From Planctomycetota bacterium (lineage in GTDB: Bacteria > Planctomycetota > B15-G4), in assembly GCA_029259725.1 (NCBI GenBank), contig JAJDER010000071.1:1-42371 (forward strand): 42,371 nucleotides of DNA. The letters run 5' to 3'. The notes under the pieces are model-generated. The model was given only the letters and a program-made list of their open reading frames with translations. It searched no databases and was not told where the DNA came from. Position 1 is the stretch's first letter. Every line of letters starts with the position of its first letter. The position numbers and the translations under genes were made by a program. This document shows positions 25,332 through 34,649 of the stretch, one piece after another.

Positions 25332-27470
25332 ATGCCGGGAACCTGGATCGCGGGGCTGGTCGCCCTGGGGACACTGCTGCCGACGGCGCTCGCCGACGAC
25401 GCCTTCGATCCCGAGCTGCACCTCGGGCCCAACCCGGTGCTCTACCTGCACGTCGAGGACGCCCGCGAACTCGAGGCGGAGCTCGGCCGCAGCTTCCCCT
25501 GGCTCGTGTGGGGCAACGCCCGCGTCCAGCGCGCCTTCGCCGGTCTGTCGTCCGCCCTCGATGACGCCCTGGACGGACGGGAGTTCGGCCTCGCCGCCTG
25601 GTTCGGCTTCGATCCCCGGGAGTTGTTCGTCGACTTCGGCGGCGAGGTCGTGCTGGCCTTCCACGGCTACGGGCTCACGGGACCCGATGTCACGCTGGCG
25701 CTGGAACTGGCCGGGGATGTCGATTCCGCCGCGCGCCACTTCGTCGAGCGGCTCGCCGAGGCCACCGGGCAGACCCTCGGCACCGATGCCACGTCGGACG
25801 GTCTCCCCCTGCGGACGTTGCTCGGGCCCCTGGGCACGATCGACGTCGCGGTGTTCGGTCACCACCTGGTGCTGGCCACGAATCGGCTGCAGATCCAGGG
25901 GATGGGCCAGCGCCTGACGGGCACCTCGCGGCTTCCCGCGCTCGGCGGAAGTCGCGTGCACGCCGAACTCGGCGCGCGCCTCGCCGGCGCCTCCACCCAG
26001 GTCCGCCTGGAGCTCGACCTGGCCACCCTGCGGCAGCTGTTGCTCGTGTCGGTCATGAACACCCCGGACGCGGCGGAGACGCTGGAGCGCCTGGCGCTCT
26101 CGGGCGTGGACTCGCTGGAGACCTTCGGCGTCAGCCTGGGCCTGCACGACGGCGTGCCCGACGCCGTGCTGCGCCTAGGAATCGACCCGAAGGACGGGGG
26201 CGTGATCCACGCGCTTCGGCGCAGCCTTCCCGTGGCGGGGCCGGCGGACGACGCGCTGGCCCGCGTGCCGCGCGACGCGCGGCAGGTCGGCGTGCTGTGC
26301 TTCGATCCCGAGCCCCTGCGCGGCCTGCTGGCCGATCCACGTTTCGGCGAGGCCGCCGCCGAGTTCGAGCAGGAGCTGGGGCTGGGTGAGCTGACAGCCG
26401 TCCTGGCGCCACTGGGGCCCCTCGAGGTCTGGGACTTCAGCGTGGCCCCGCCCGTCGGCGGTCTCGGTCTCGACACGTGCCGGCTGGTCCGGACGCGCGC
26501 GGTCGCGCCGTACCGGAAGCTGCTCCTGGAGCGCGCCGCACGCCACCCCATGAGGGTCGAGACGTTCCCCGTCGAGGGCGTGTCGTTGCACACCGTGGCC
26601 CTCGCGGAGGGCGTGGCCGGCAGCGCCCCCTGGCTGCGGTCGATGCTGAGCGCCGACGCACGCGGTCTCCCGGACGAGATCGCCGCCGAACTCGTCGACA
26701 CGTCGCTGGAGTCGCTCTTGGTGGGGCTCGCCTGGGCCGATCTCGACGACGACTGGACCGTCGTCTCGGGCATGCCCCAGGCCGTCGAGCGCTACCTGGC
26801 CTACTACCGGCACCGGACGGACGGCGCGCCGAGCCCCGTGATCGCCCGGGCCCACGCCGACCTGCCCGGGTGCAGCGTCGGCTCGGTGCACGAGTCGGGC
26901 GGCTTCGTGCTGGCGGCCTACAACACGCTGCTCTCGGCGTCGTCGCAGTACGCCGCGCTCCTGGCGCAGCTGGGGATCGAGACCGCGTACCTCCCACCGG
27001 CGGAGGTCTTCGGCAATGCGGTCGGGCTGGGTACGGCGCGGCTCACCACGGACGAGACGGGCTTCACCCTACGGGTCCATCGCGGCTTCGCGTCGGCCTC
27101 GGCGTTGACCGCAGCCACGCTGGGCCTGGGCGTGGTGCTCGTCGGGCCGCAGGTCTTCAACCGGCTGCAGGAAGCGCGCGTCACCACCGCCAAGGGGCAG
27201 ATGGCCACGATCATCAAGCCCGCGCTCGAGGACTTTCGTCGCCATCACAACGGGTACCCGGACGCGCTCGAGCAGCTGCTGATCCCGGCCGCCAAGAACT
27301 TCCATCAGGCCTATCTGTCCGAGAGCCAGATCCTCGACCCGTGGGGGCGCCCGTACGTGTACGAGCGGTACGCGCAACACAAGTTCACGCTCCGGTCGCT
27401 CGGAGCCGACGGGGTCGAGGGTGGACGCGGCGAGGACGCCGACGTGCCCTTCAGCTCGCTCGGCTGGTGA
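25332..27470 (+). CDS. Large exported protein ending in a GspG-like pseudopilin domain
   Basis: The 712-residue protein has a signal peptide (MPGTWIAGLVALGTLLPTALADD). A large region (about 25-575) is built of repeated alpha/beta units reminiscent of DUF3352-type exported proteins. Then comes an internal hydrophobic helix (591-608, ALTAATLGLGVVLVGPQVF) and a type II secretion major pseudopilin-like domain (about 609-712). The latter shows RLQEARVTTAK, ALEDFRRHHNGYPDALEQL, ILDPWGRPYVYE, LRSLGADGVEGG and EDADV, which closely follow GspG, including the calcium-loop region. The pilin part normally begins a protein, so its position at the end is odd. The prepilin cleavage site and Glu5 are absent. 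It probably sits in the membrane with the pilin fold at the same side as the large domain. AAGGGGGAA precedes the ATG. Confidence 0.75.
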   Translation: MPGTWIAGLVALGTLLPTALADDAFDPELHLGPNPVLYLHVEDARELEAELGRSFPWLVWGNARVQRAFAGLSSALDDALDGREFGLAAWFGFDPRELFVDFGGEVVLAFHGYGLTGPDVTLALELAGDVDSAARHFVERLAEATGQTLGTDATSDGLPLRTLLGPLGTIDVAVFGHHLVLATNRLQIQGMGQRLTGTSRLPALGGSRVHAELGARLAGASTQVRLELDLATLRQLLLVSVMNTPDAAETLERLALSGVDSLETFGVSLGLHDGVPDAVLRLGIDPKDGGVIHALRRSLPVAGPADDALARVPRDARQVGVLCFDPEPLRGLLADPRFGEAAAEFEQELGLGELTAVLAPLGPLEVWDFSVAPPVGGLGLDTCRLVRTRAVAPYRKLLLERAARHPMRVETFPVEGVSLHTVALAEGVAGSAPWLRSMLSADARGLPDEIAAELVDTSLESLLVGLAWADLDDDWTVVSGMPQAVERYLAYYRHRTDGAPSPVIARAHADLPGCSVGSVHESGGFVLAAYNTLLSASSQYAALLAQLGIETAYLPPAEVFGNAVGLGTARLTTDETGFTLRVHRGFASASALTAATLGLGVVLVGPQVFNRLQEARVTTAKGQMATIIKPALEDFRRHHNGYPDALEQLLIPAAKNFHQAYLSESQILDPWGRPYVYERYAQHKFTLRSLGADGVEGGRGEDADVPFSSLGW

Positions 27471-27497
27471 ACGTGCGAGCGTCCGTGGTCGGTGTGC

Positions 27498-27578
27498 TCA
27501 GCGTCCACCTCCGGTCTGCTGCAGGAGGATGGTGACCCTCGTCGCGCCGGAGTCGGCCACGGCGAGATCCGTGTCGCC
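27498..27578 (-). pseudogene. 3' fragment of an FG-GAP gene (paralogue of 29277-30455)
   Basis: Read on the minus strand this 81-bp piece gives GDTDLAVADSGATRVTILLQ, then QTGGGR and a stop. The gene at 29277-30455 ends with GDTDLAVADAGATTVTILLQ and then QAPALPFGAGR. Over the shared 63 bp I count 7 differences. It has no start and abuts the stop of the intact FG-GAP gene at 27592. It is best explained as the last trace of another copy of the upstream gene after duplication and deletion. Confidence 0.7.
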
Positions 27579-27591
27579 GTGCCTTGCCGAG

Positions 27592-29280
27592 CTACGGCAC
27601 GTAGGCCTGCAGGCCGTTGCTGGCCGCGAATCCCTGCACGCCCACGGGATCCACGATCCACCACTGGAACCAGGCCGCGATGCCGGGCGGGATCCCCGGC
27701 GGCCACAGCGCCGGCAGGTCGATGGTGCCCAGCGGGCCGACGGTGGCGTTCACGAGCAGGTCGACGGCCGGGACGAGCGTGCCGCCCTTGAACGGCGCGA
27801 AGAGCGGCGAGAAGCCGACCACGAGCGTCGCCGGCGCGCCGGCCTTGGCGCGCGAGAGCTGCAACTCGATGAGCGCGTTGTCGACCAGGATGCCCTCGGC
27901 CTTCAGGCGCGGCTTGTTGTTGGTGCCGGTGAGCCCGAAGCCGAGGTCGAACCACGGGCCGATCTCCAGCGAGAGGACCCAGATCGCGCCTGCGTCCCAC
28001 TCGCCGTCATCGGTGTGCGGCGCGCCCACGACCAGCTCGAGCGTGCCGTCGGCGCCGAGGTCGCCGGCGTCGGTCACGCCCCAGCCGAACCAGTCGTTGC
28101 TCAGGAGCGGGCCGACGAAGCCTCCGCTGTCCGCGCCCAGCTTCAGTTCGCTGCGCACCGTGCCGTCCGGTTCGAGGAACAGCAGCCACATCGCGCCGGC
28201 GGCGTGGAGCGTGCCGCCGTTGTCGAGCGACTCGCCCACCGCGAGGTCGGCGACGCCGTTGCCGTCGAGATCACCGATGCAGGCGATCGAGGCGCCGAAG
28301 AGGTCGTTGAACTCCACCGGGCCCACGAACCCGCCCTGGCCCTCGGCCAGGGTCACCAGTCCCGAGGCGGTGCCGTCGCTCTCCATCAGCAGCACGTACA
28401 CGGCGCCCAGGGAATAGGTGCTGCTGACGGCGAGGTCGGGCGTGCCGTTGCCGTCGACGTCGCCCAGCGCGGCGAGCGCGTATCCGAAACCGAGCGCCGT
28501 GAGTCCGCCCAGGCCCATGGCGCCGAAGGTGTCGTCGCTCAGCTCGGCCCAGCCCTTCACCGAGCCGTCCGTGTTCAGGAAGAAGAGGAACACGGCGCCC
28601 GCGTTGATCGTCGTGGAGGTGTCGTGCGACGAACCCACGGCCACGTCCTCCACGCCGTCCCCGTCGATGTCGCCGACGCCCGCGACGCACCGGCCGAAGC
28701 GCTCGAAGGGGCCGAGCACGCCCTCGAAGCCCGGCGTGCGGTCGCTCAGCTTGGCGGCGTCCTTGACCGTGCCGCTCGGCGTGAGGAACACGATCCAGGC
28801 CGCGCCGTCGTTGCAGCAGACGTCGTCGTCGAGGGGCGCGCCGACGATCAGGTCCGGCACGCCGTCGTCGTCGAGGTCACCGATGACGGCCACGCTGCTG
28901 CCGAAGTCGTCCCAGTTGGAGATGTCTCCGTCGAAGGCGAGCGCGGTCGAGTTGATCTTGGTCACCAGGCCGACGGTGCCGTCGGCGTTCGGGTGCAGGA
29001 TCCAGACCGCGCCGCGGTGGCCCCCGCCGTCGTCGTCGCCCACGGCGCCCACGGCGATCTCGCTGCGTCCGTCACCGTCGAGGTCGCCGATGGCCGCCAC
29101 CGAGGAGCCGAACTCGTCGCGTTCCTCCAGTCCGCCGCCGAAGCCGCCGGAGACCGCCGAGATCTTGAGTTCGCCGTCGATGGTGCCCGGCGTGACCTGG
29201 GCCGACAGGGGTGCCGGTGTCGCGGCGAACAGCGAGAACAGCGCGGCCAGCGCGGCGGTCGGGTGGGTCCCCGGCGTCAT
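27592..29280 (-). CDS. Secreted FG-GAP beta-propeller protein with shared C-terminal module
   Basis: The 562-residue protein has a signal peptide (about 1-28). Six or seven FG-GAP blades follow with calcium-loop motifs such as GDLDGDGRSEIAVG, GDLDDDGVPDLIVG, GDIDGDGVEDVAVG, GDVDGNGTPDLAVS and GDLDGNGVADLAVG. Integrin-type propellers of this kind bind ligands at the cell surface. Residues 441-562 are a textbook copy of the shared module (GPWFDLGFGL, APFKGGTLVP, WFQWWIVDP, SNGLQAYVP). The ATG overlaps the TGA of the upstream FG-GAP gene as ATGA, implying translational coupling. It is the second gene of that pair, and a gene fragment sits beyond its stop. Confidence 0.85.
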   Translation of the reverse strand: MTPGTHPTAALAALFSLFAATPAPLSAQVTPGTIDGELKISAVSGGFGGGLEERDEFGSSVAAIGDLDGDGRSEIAVGAVGDDDGGGHRGAVWILHPNADGTVGLVTKINSTALAFDGDISNWDDFGSSVAVIGDLDDDGVPDLIVGAPLDDDVCCNDGAAWIVFLTPSGTVKDAAKLSDRTPGFEGVLGPFERFGRCVAGVGDIDGDGVEDVAVGSSHDTSTTINAGAVFLFFLNTDGSVKGWAELSDDTFGAMGLGGLTALGFGYALAALGDVDGNGTPDLAVSSTYSLGAVYVLLMESDGTASGLVTLAEGQGGFVGPVEFNDLFGASIACIGDLDGNGVADLAVGESLDNGGTLHAAGAMWLLFLEPDGTVRSELKLGADSGGFVGPLLSNDWFGWGVTDAGDLGADGTLELVVGAPHTDDGEWDAGAIWVLSLEIGPWFDLGFGLTGTNNKPRLKAEGILVDNALIELQLSRAKAGAPATLVVGFSPLFAPFKGGTLVPAVDLLVNATVGPLGTIDLPALWPPGIPPGIAAWFQWWIVDPVGVQGFAASNGLQAYVP

Positions 29281-30455
29281 CGCCCCGCTCCGAAGGGCAG
29301 CGCCGGGGCCTGCTGCAGCAGGATCGTGACCGTCGTCGCGCCGGCGTCGGCGACGGCGAGGTCGGTGTCGCCATCCAGGTCGAAGTCGCCGGCCACCACG
29401 CCCAGGGGTCCGGGGCCGGTGGGGATGTCCTGCTTGAGGCCGAAGCCGCCGGCGCCGTCGCCGAGCAGGATCGAGATCGAACCCTGGTCCACGTTGCCCG
29501 TGACCACGTCGAGTTCGCCGTCACCGTCCAGGTCGGCCACCGCGATCTGGTCGGGTTCGCGCCCGGTGCCGAACCAGGCGGGCGCGCCGAAGCTGCCGTC
29601 GCCGACGCCGAGGACCACGCCGATGCGGTCGCCGATCGGGTCGGCGAACACGACGTCGAGGTGATCGTCGTCGTCGAGGTCGATGACCTCGTGGCCCCGG
29701 TAGGCGCCGGCGACGAGTTGGTTCCAGGACGTCAGCGAGACGTGCGAGGCGTAGATGCCGCTCTGGGTCGAGAGCACGGGGTCGGCGTCACCGTCCTCGT
29801 CGATGTCGGCGAACCGGATCAGCGTGCCGCCGTCGTAGGGGTTGCCCCACCAGAAGCCCTCACCCGGGAAGCGTCCGTCGGCGGTGCCCTTGCCCCAATC
29901 GATGTAGGGCCCGAAGTCGGCGGTGAAGTGGGAGAGGTCCGGCAGCCCGTCGCCATCGATGTCGTGGATCTCGCCGGGGCCGGCGTAGCCGCCGAACCAG
30001 CCGCCGTGGAGGAAGGTGTCGAGGCGGCCGTGCCCGTCGCCGAGGCGCACCGAGTGGTCGGCGCCGCCAGGCGTGACCGACACGTCGATGGTGCCGTCGA
30101 GGTCGACGTCGGCGGCGTCGATCCAGGCGGGGCCCTCGGCGTACTCGTCGTGCGGATGGGGGGTGTCCCAGTCCGGCGTGAAGGCGCCGGCGCCGTCGTT
30201 TCGCAGCACGGTGACGTGGAGCTCGAAGATCTCGTGACCCGTGCCGAGCACCGCCAGCTCCGGCGCGCCGTCGCCATCGGTGTCGAAGGCGCGCAGCAAC
30301 CGTGGCGCGGAAGGCAGCGTGACGTCGCTGAGCGTGAACACGAGCGGTCCGCCGCCCGACGTCGTCGGAGTCGCAGGCGCGGGCGGTGCCGTGGCCATGC
30401 CGGTGAGGGCGCCGAACAGGGCCAGGAGCAGAACGGTGGTTCGCGGTGCGCGCAT
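29277..30455 (-). CDS. Secreted FG-GAP/VCBS repeat protein
   Basis: The 392-residue product has a signal peptide (about 1-27, with a Pro/Ala/Thr-rich exit). Seven repeats carry the D-x-D-x-D-G calcium loop: DTDGDGAPELAV, DVDLDGTIDVSV, DIDGDGLPDLSH, DIDEDGDADPVL, DLDDDDHLDVVF, DLDGDGELDVVT and DFDLDGDTDLAV. This is enough for one complete beta-propeller. Unlike its operon partner it lacks the shared C-terminal module and ends in QAPALPFGAGR. Coupling by a 4-bp overlap suggests the pair is made together, perhaps as a complex in which only one subunit carries the sorting module. The ATG at 30455 has GGAGGG about 11 nt upstream; TAGACT at 30503-30508 may be its -10. Confidence 0.8.
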   Translation of the reverse strand: MRAPRTTVLLLALFGALTGMATAPPAPATPTTSGGGPLVFTLSDVTLPSAPRLLRAFDTDGDGAPELAVLGTGHEIFELHVTVLRNDGAGAFTPDWDTPHPHDEYAEGPAWIDAADVDLDGTIDVSVTPGGADHSVRLGDGHGRLDTFLHGGWFGGYAGPGEIHDIDGDGLPDLSHFTADFGPYIDWGKGTADGRFPGEGFWWGNPYDGGTLIRFADIDEDGDADPVLSTQSGIYASHVSLTSWNQLVAGAYRGHEVIDLDDDDHLDVVFADPIGDRIGVVLGVGDGSFGAPAWFGTGREPDQIAVADLDGDGELDVVTGNVDQGSISILLGDGAGGFGLKQDIPTGPGPLGVVAGDFDLDGDTDLAVADAGATTVTILLQQAPALPFGAGR

Positions 30456-30702
30456 GGGGCTCTTGCCCTCCCCGGTCCGAGCACAAGGTGGGAACACGGA
30501 GTCTACCGCATGGTCGCCGAAGTCGTTGTTCGCCCACCCGCGGCGTTCAGCGCGGCGGCCAGGGCGACGCCGGACCGAATCCCTCCCGCAGATCCCGCAT
30601 CGTCCGATATGCTGGGCCCACCGGCGTTCGGGCAGCGTCGAGTCCATCCCCCCGACTCCTCGCCTCCCTCGACGACCCCCGTGGTCGTCCTCGAGAGCCC
30701 CG

Positions 30703-32565
30703 ATGCGCCTCGCTCCCCCGTGGATGATCCCTGCCCTTGCCGCCCTGCTCGCCGCTCCCGCGGCTGCGACGGCCCAGACGACGTTCACCGAGGTGGCCGC
30801 CGCCTCGGGCGTCGACCACGTGAGCCTCGGCCGCTCGGCGGCCATGGTGGACCTCGACGGGGACGGCCTGCTCGATCTGGTGGCGACGGCCGGCTACGCG
30901 CCGACGCTCCCCGGCGACCACAAGCTCTTCCGACAGAGTGCGAACCACGACTTCGAGGACGTGACCGGCCTGTGGGGCATCGCGCCCGACGATCACGAGA
31001 CCTTCGGAGTGCTCGTGGCCGACCTCGACGACGACGCCGACGAAGACCTCTACTTCATCAACGGCGGCTTCACCGCGGCCTACCCCAACCAGCTGTATCG
31101 CAACGACCTCGGCGCCACGGGCCTCTTCACCGACGTCAGTGTCCAGAGTGGTGCCGGCGCGCTCTCGACCAAGGCCTTCGGCGGGACGCTGCTCGACTAC
31201 GACCTCGACGGCGACCTCGACATCTTCATCAGCAACAACCAGGACAACGGCTTCAACACCTGCAACCTGGTGCGCAACGACGGAGCCCTGTTCTTCACCG
31301 ACGTGAGCCAGGCCGCGGGGCTCACGAGCACGGGCGCCTACCGTCACTGCGGCGCGGGAGACTTCAACGGCGACGGCTGGCCCGACGTGGGCGTGGGCAA
31401 CTTCGCGGGCGCCAACGCGCTGTATCGCAACGAGCAGGACGGCACCTTCACCGACGTGGCCGTGGCCATCGGGGCCGATTCACCGGGCATCAACTACGGC
31501 GTGGTCTTCCGCGACTTCGACAACGACGGCGACCTCGACATCCACCTGCCCAAGTTCCAGCCCGACGCGGACATCCAGCCCTCCACGCTGCTCGTCAACG
31601 ACGGGTCCGGTGTGTACACGGACGTGACGCCGGGCTCGGGGACGACCTTCACCACGGACATGGGGCACAACGCCGCCGACATCGACGCCGACGGCTATCC
31701 CGACGTGCTGCTCGGCACCGGCTCGCCGCCGACGGCCGAGGACGACGTGCTGCTGCTCGTGCATCCCGACGGGCTGGGCGGCCTGGTCACCACCGACATC
31801 TCCGCCAGCAGCGGGCTCACCGGCGCGGGTCCGACGCGCTGCCACGGCGTGGCCTTCGGCGACTACGACGACGACGGGGACATCGACATCTACCTGAACC
31901 TGGGCGGCATGGCCCACAACCCGACGACGGTCCAGGCCAACCGGCTCTGGAGCAACGACGGCAACGGCAACACCTGGGTCGGCGTGGACCTGACCGGTGT
32001 GCTGTCGTCGCGCACTCCGGTGGGGGTGCACGCCTGGGTGGTCACGAACGCCGGGCGTATCGTGCACCGCTGGCTCGCCGTCGGCTCGGGCTTCGGCAAC
32101 ACCGACAGCCATACGCTGCACTTCGGGCTGGGGGGCGCGGCAGGCATCACCGAGCTGCACATCGACTGGCCCAGCGGCATCGAGCAGGTGATCACCGGCC
32201 TCGACATCGGCAGCCGTCACGCGATCCACGAGACGGGCCTGCGGTTGCTGGGGCAACCCACGACGGGGACCTCGGTGACGTTGCAGTTCGCCGGCGCGCC
32301 GGACGACGTCGCCGAGCTGCTCTTCGCGCTCGGCACGGCGACCACGCCGCTCGCGAAGTTCGACGGCCTGCTGCTGCTGGCCCCGCCGCTCTTCGGCCCG
32401 ATCTCGGTGCCGCTGGGGCCGGCCGGTCGGCTCGACCTGCCGCTCGTGATCCCGTCGGACCCCGCCCTGGTCGGCGTGGTGCTGCACCTGCAAGCGTGGA
32501 TCCACCCGCCCGGCGCGAACAAGGGGCCGACGCTGTCCAACCGCATCGAGCTCGCGTTCGACTGA
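30703..32565 (+). CDS. Secreted VCBS/ASPIC-UnbV protein with diverged C-terminal module
   Basis: The 620-residue protein begins with a signal peptide (about 1-24). VCBS-type repeats (MVDLDGDGLLDLV, DYDLDGDLDIFIS, DFNGDGWPDVGVG, DFDNDGDLDIHLP, DIDADGYPDVLLG, DYDDDGDIDIYLN) are linked by the TDVS/TDVA turns typical of ASPIC/UnbV proteins. The C-terminal ASPIC domain follows (GVHAWVVTNAGRIVHRW, ELHIDWPSGIEQVI). Residues about 513-620 form a diverged module copy (GLLLLAPPL instead of PFKGGTLVP, but LHLQAWIHPPG...LSNRIEL is kept). These proteins are extracellular; enzymatic function has not been shown for the family. It is divergent from the FG-GAP pair. Only weak GAGAG precedes the ATG. Confidence 0.8.
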   Translation: MRLAPPWMIPALAALLAAPAAATAQTTFTEVAAASGVDHVSLGRSAAMVDLDGDGLLDLVATAGYAPTLPGDHKLFRQSANHDFEDVTGLWGIAPDDHETFGVLVADLDDDADEDLYFINGGFTAAYPNQLYRNDLGATGLFTDVSVQSGAGALSTKAFGGTLLDYDLDGDLDIFISNNQDNGFNTCNLVRNDGALFFTDVSQAAGLTSTGAYRHCGAGDFNGDGWPDVGVGNFAGANALYRNEQDGTFTDVAVAIGADSPGINYGVVFRDFDNDGDLDIHLPKFQPDADIQPSTLLVNDGSGVYTDVTPGSGTTFTTDMGHNAADIDADGYPDVLLGTGSPPTAEDDVLLLVHPDGLGGLVTTDISASSGLTGAGPTRCHGVAFGDYDDDGDIDIYLNLGGMAHNPTTVQANRLWSNDGNGNTWVGVDLTGVLSSRTPVGVHAWVVTNAGRIVHRWLAVGSGFGNTDSHTLHFGLGGAAGITELHIDWPSGIEQVITGLDIGSRHAIHETGLRLLGQPTTGTSVTLQFAGAPDDVAELLFALGTATTPLAKFDGLLLLAPPLFGPISVPLGPAGRLDLPLVIPSDPALVGVVLHLQAWIHPPGANKGPTLSNRIELAFD

Positions 32566-32575
32566 CGGCAGCGCT

Positions 32576-33463
32576 CTACGGCATGGTGATCGACCGCGAG
32601 ATCTGGGCGCCGTCGAAGTCCACCACGACCTTGAAGCTGGTCTCGGACAGGCCGTCGGTCGGACCGTCCGTCACGGCGAAGAAGCGGCTGCCCTCGTCGA
32701 GCGGCCAGGGGCCCTCGAAGAACGGGATCGAGTCGCTGATGAACATGAGCATCACTTCTTCGCCGAGATTGCCGGGGACCTGACCGGAGACGGCCATCAC
32801 GCCGTCGTCGGGGACGAGCGGGTCACTCACCGCCACGAGCACCTCGAGGGCGAAGGGGAAGTTGACCAGGGCGACGGAGTCGCCGCCGAACACGGGCGCG
32901 ATCGGTTGCCCGTCGCGCGTGGGCTGCAGCACCGCGTTGATCTCCAGACCATCGCCCTGGGCGACGCGCTTGGTGAAGGCCTGCACCACCGCGGTCGCCT
33001 TGCGTGTGGCTCGGTCGACCTGGCGCCGGATCCGGGCCGCGAGGTGGTCCGCCATGCCGTTGTTGCCGACCTGGAAGGCGCTCGGGACGTGGCCCGTGTC
33101 GGGCAGCTGATCCAACAGGTCCGTCGCCGCGAGGTCGAACTCGTACATGGCCAGCCAGTTGTTGCCGACCGTGTTGCGCGCGAACTCGTCGAGGGCCGCG
33201 CCGGTGTCGGTGGCGACGTCCTCCACCGTGAGTGCGCCTCCGTCGATGTCGTCCTCGAGGTCACCCAGCGCGAACTGCAGTTGCTTGACCGCCGCGGCGA
33301 GACCGAGCTTGTGCTGCTTGCCCTCGGCGTTGGCGGCCTGGCGCAGGGCCTTCTGGGCCTGGGCTTCGGTGAGCTGCGCGACGGCGGAGCTGCCGGTGAG
33401 GGTGGCGATCAGGAACGCCGCGAGGAAGGACAGCGCGCGGGACGTGTGGGGGTGGACGGCCAT
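32576..33463 (-). CDS. Secreted protein of unknown function
   Basis: The 295-residue protein has a signal peptide (about 1-27, ending GSSAVAQ). A helical N-terminal half (about 28-160) carries repeated Ala/Gln/Leu heptads (TEAQAQKALRQAANAEGKQH, AAVKQLQFALGDLEDDI), probably a helical bundle. The C-terminal half is strand-rich (ALVNFPFALEVLVAVSD, SFKVVVDFDG). No catalytic motif and no shared module are seen. The ATG at 33463 is chosen for the signal peptide; the longer frame is Arg/Pro-rich. It is convergent with the ASPIC protein gene, with 10 bp between the stops. Confidence 0.55.
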   Translation of the reverse strand: MAVHPHTSRALSFLAAFLIATLTGSSAVAQLTEAQAQKALRQAANAEGKQHKLGLAAAVKQLQFALGDLEDDIDGGALTVEDVATDTGAALDEFARNTVGNNWLAMYEFDLAATDLLDQLPDTGHVPSAFQVGNNGMADHLAARIRRQVDRATRKATAVVQAFTKRVAQGDGLEINAVLQPTRDGQPIAPVFGGDSVALVNFPFALEVLVAVSDPLVPDDGVMAVSGQVPGNLGEEVMLMFISDSIPFFEGPWPLDEGSRFFAVTDGPTDGLSETSFKVVVDFDGAQISRSITMP

Positions 33464-33725
33464 GGGGACGGCTCCGGAGGGTCTTTCGGCGTCCTCGGTC
33501 GTCGGGCGCCTCGGACTTGAGCCCGGGTTGCGCGGTCTTCCAGGTCCCCGGGCGCATCTCGACCGCGTCGCCACCCGGTCCCGCGCGCCGCGCACGCCAT
33601 CACCTTCCCGTCATCCGCGCGGAACGCTGACGAAACCTTCGCGCGTGATGTCCGGCCTAGTCTTCGTTCGTCCGGCCGACGCCCGTGTGCGTGCGGCCAC
33701 TCAACCCCCGCAACGGAGACCTGTC

Positions 33726-34649
33726 ATGCCCCTTCCCAAGACCCTGATCGGACTCGGTGTCCTCGCCGTCTTCGCGCCCCTGGCCGCCGCGGGCGGTGGC
33801 GATGCCATCTGCATCAAGACCGCCAAGGCCCAGCGCCGCGCCGCGATGCTCGAACTCAAGGACGACTTCCACGTCGCCATGGCCACCTGCCTCAACCTCA
33901 CCGATCCCGAGGAGAAGGAGGAGTGCCAGGACGAGGCCAAGGATGAGTACCTCGAGGGCAAGCAGCTCGCCCACGAGCAGTACCAGGCGCGCCTGGACCT
34001 CTGCGGCCTGCTCGAGGACGACGCCTACGATCCCGAGATCGACCCGGACGACTTCTCGACGTTGATCGACAACCCGTACCTGCCCTTCCCCGTCGGGGCG
34101 GAGTGGGTCTACGAGTCCGAGACCGAGGAAGGGCTGGAGACGATCGTGGTCACGGTGCTGCCGGAGACCCGCGAGATCCTGGGCGTGGAGTGCGTGTCCG
34201 TGCGCGACGTGGTGTCCCTCGAGGGCGTGCCCGTCGAGGACACGATCGATTGGTACGCGCAGGACCTCGAGGGCAACGTCTGGTACTTCGGCGAGATCTC
34301 CTTCAACTTCGAGGATGGCTACGTCGAGGACATCGAGGGCAGCTGGCTCGCCGGCAAGGATGGTGCCAAGCCCGGCAAGGTCATGCTGGGCACGCCCGTG
34401 GTGGACGAGACCTACCGCCAGGAATGGCTGCTCGGCGATGCCGAGGATGCCGCGACGGTGCTGGATCTCGACGCGAGCGTCACGCTCGGCCTGATCACCT
34501 ACGACCACTGCATCGAGACCGGCGACTTCCTCCCGCCCGAGCCCGACGCCTACGAGCACAAGTTCTACGCCCCGGGCATCGGGTTCATCTACGAGACCAA
34601 GGAAGGCTCGGACGAGACCGTGGAGCTGATCAGTCACACCGGCGTCTGA
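33726..34649 (+). CDS. Exported protein with a conserved PFPVGAEWVYE-type domain
   Basis: The 307-residue protein has a signal peptide (about 1-22). A charged helical segment with cysteine residues (ATCLNL, EECQDEAKDEYLEGKQ) covers about 25-95. A beta-rich domain follows, opening with PYLPFPVGAEWVYE and containing EILGVECVSVRDVV, EDTIDWYAQDLEGNVWYFGE and YEHKFYAPGIGFIYE. This second domain is widespread in bacterial exported proteins of unassigned function. No catalytic residues are evident. GGAG lies 7 nt upstream of the ATG, and TAGTCT at 33658-33663 is a candidate -10. Confidence 0.65.
   Translation: MPLPKTLIGLGVLAVFAPLAAAGGGDAICIKTAKAQRRAAMLELKDDFHVAMATCLNLTDPEEKEECQDEAKDEYLEGKQLAHEQYQARLDLCGLLEDDAYDPEIDPDDFSTLIDNPYLPFPVGAEWVYESETEEGLETIVVTVLPETREILGVECVSVRDVVSLEGVPVEDTIDWYAQDLEGNVWYFGEISFNFEDGYVEDIEGSWLAGKDGAKPGKVMLGTPVVDETYRQEWLLGDAEDAATVLDLDASVTLGLITYDHCIETGDFLPPEPDAYEHKFYAPGIGFIYETKEGSDETVELISHTGV

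Noticed and set aside
27421..29664. 747-codon plus-strand open frame
   Set aside because: Antisense shadow of the FG-GAP genes; high GC leaves long open frames on the opposite strand.
29211..32783. 1190-codon plus-strand open frame
   Set aside because: It runs antisense to two FG-GAP genes and out of frame through the ASPIC gene; the translation is dominated by Arg, Asp and Gly and shows no domain.
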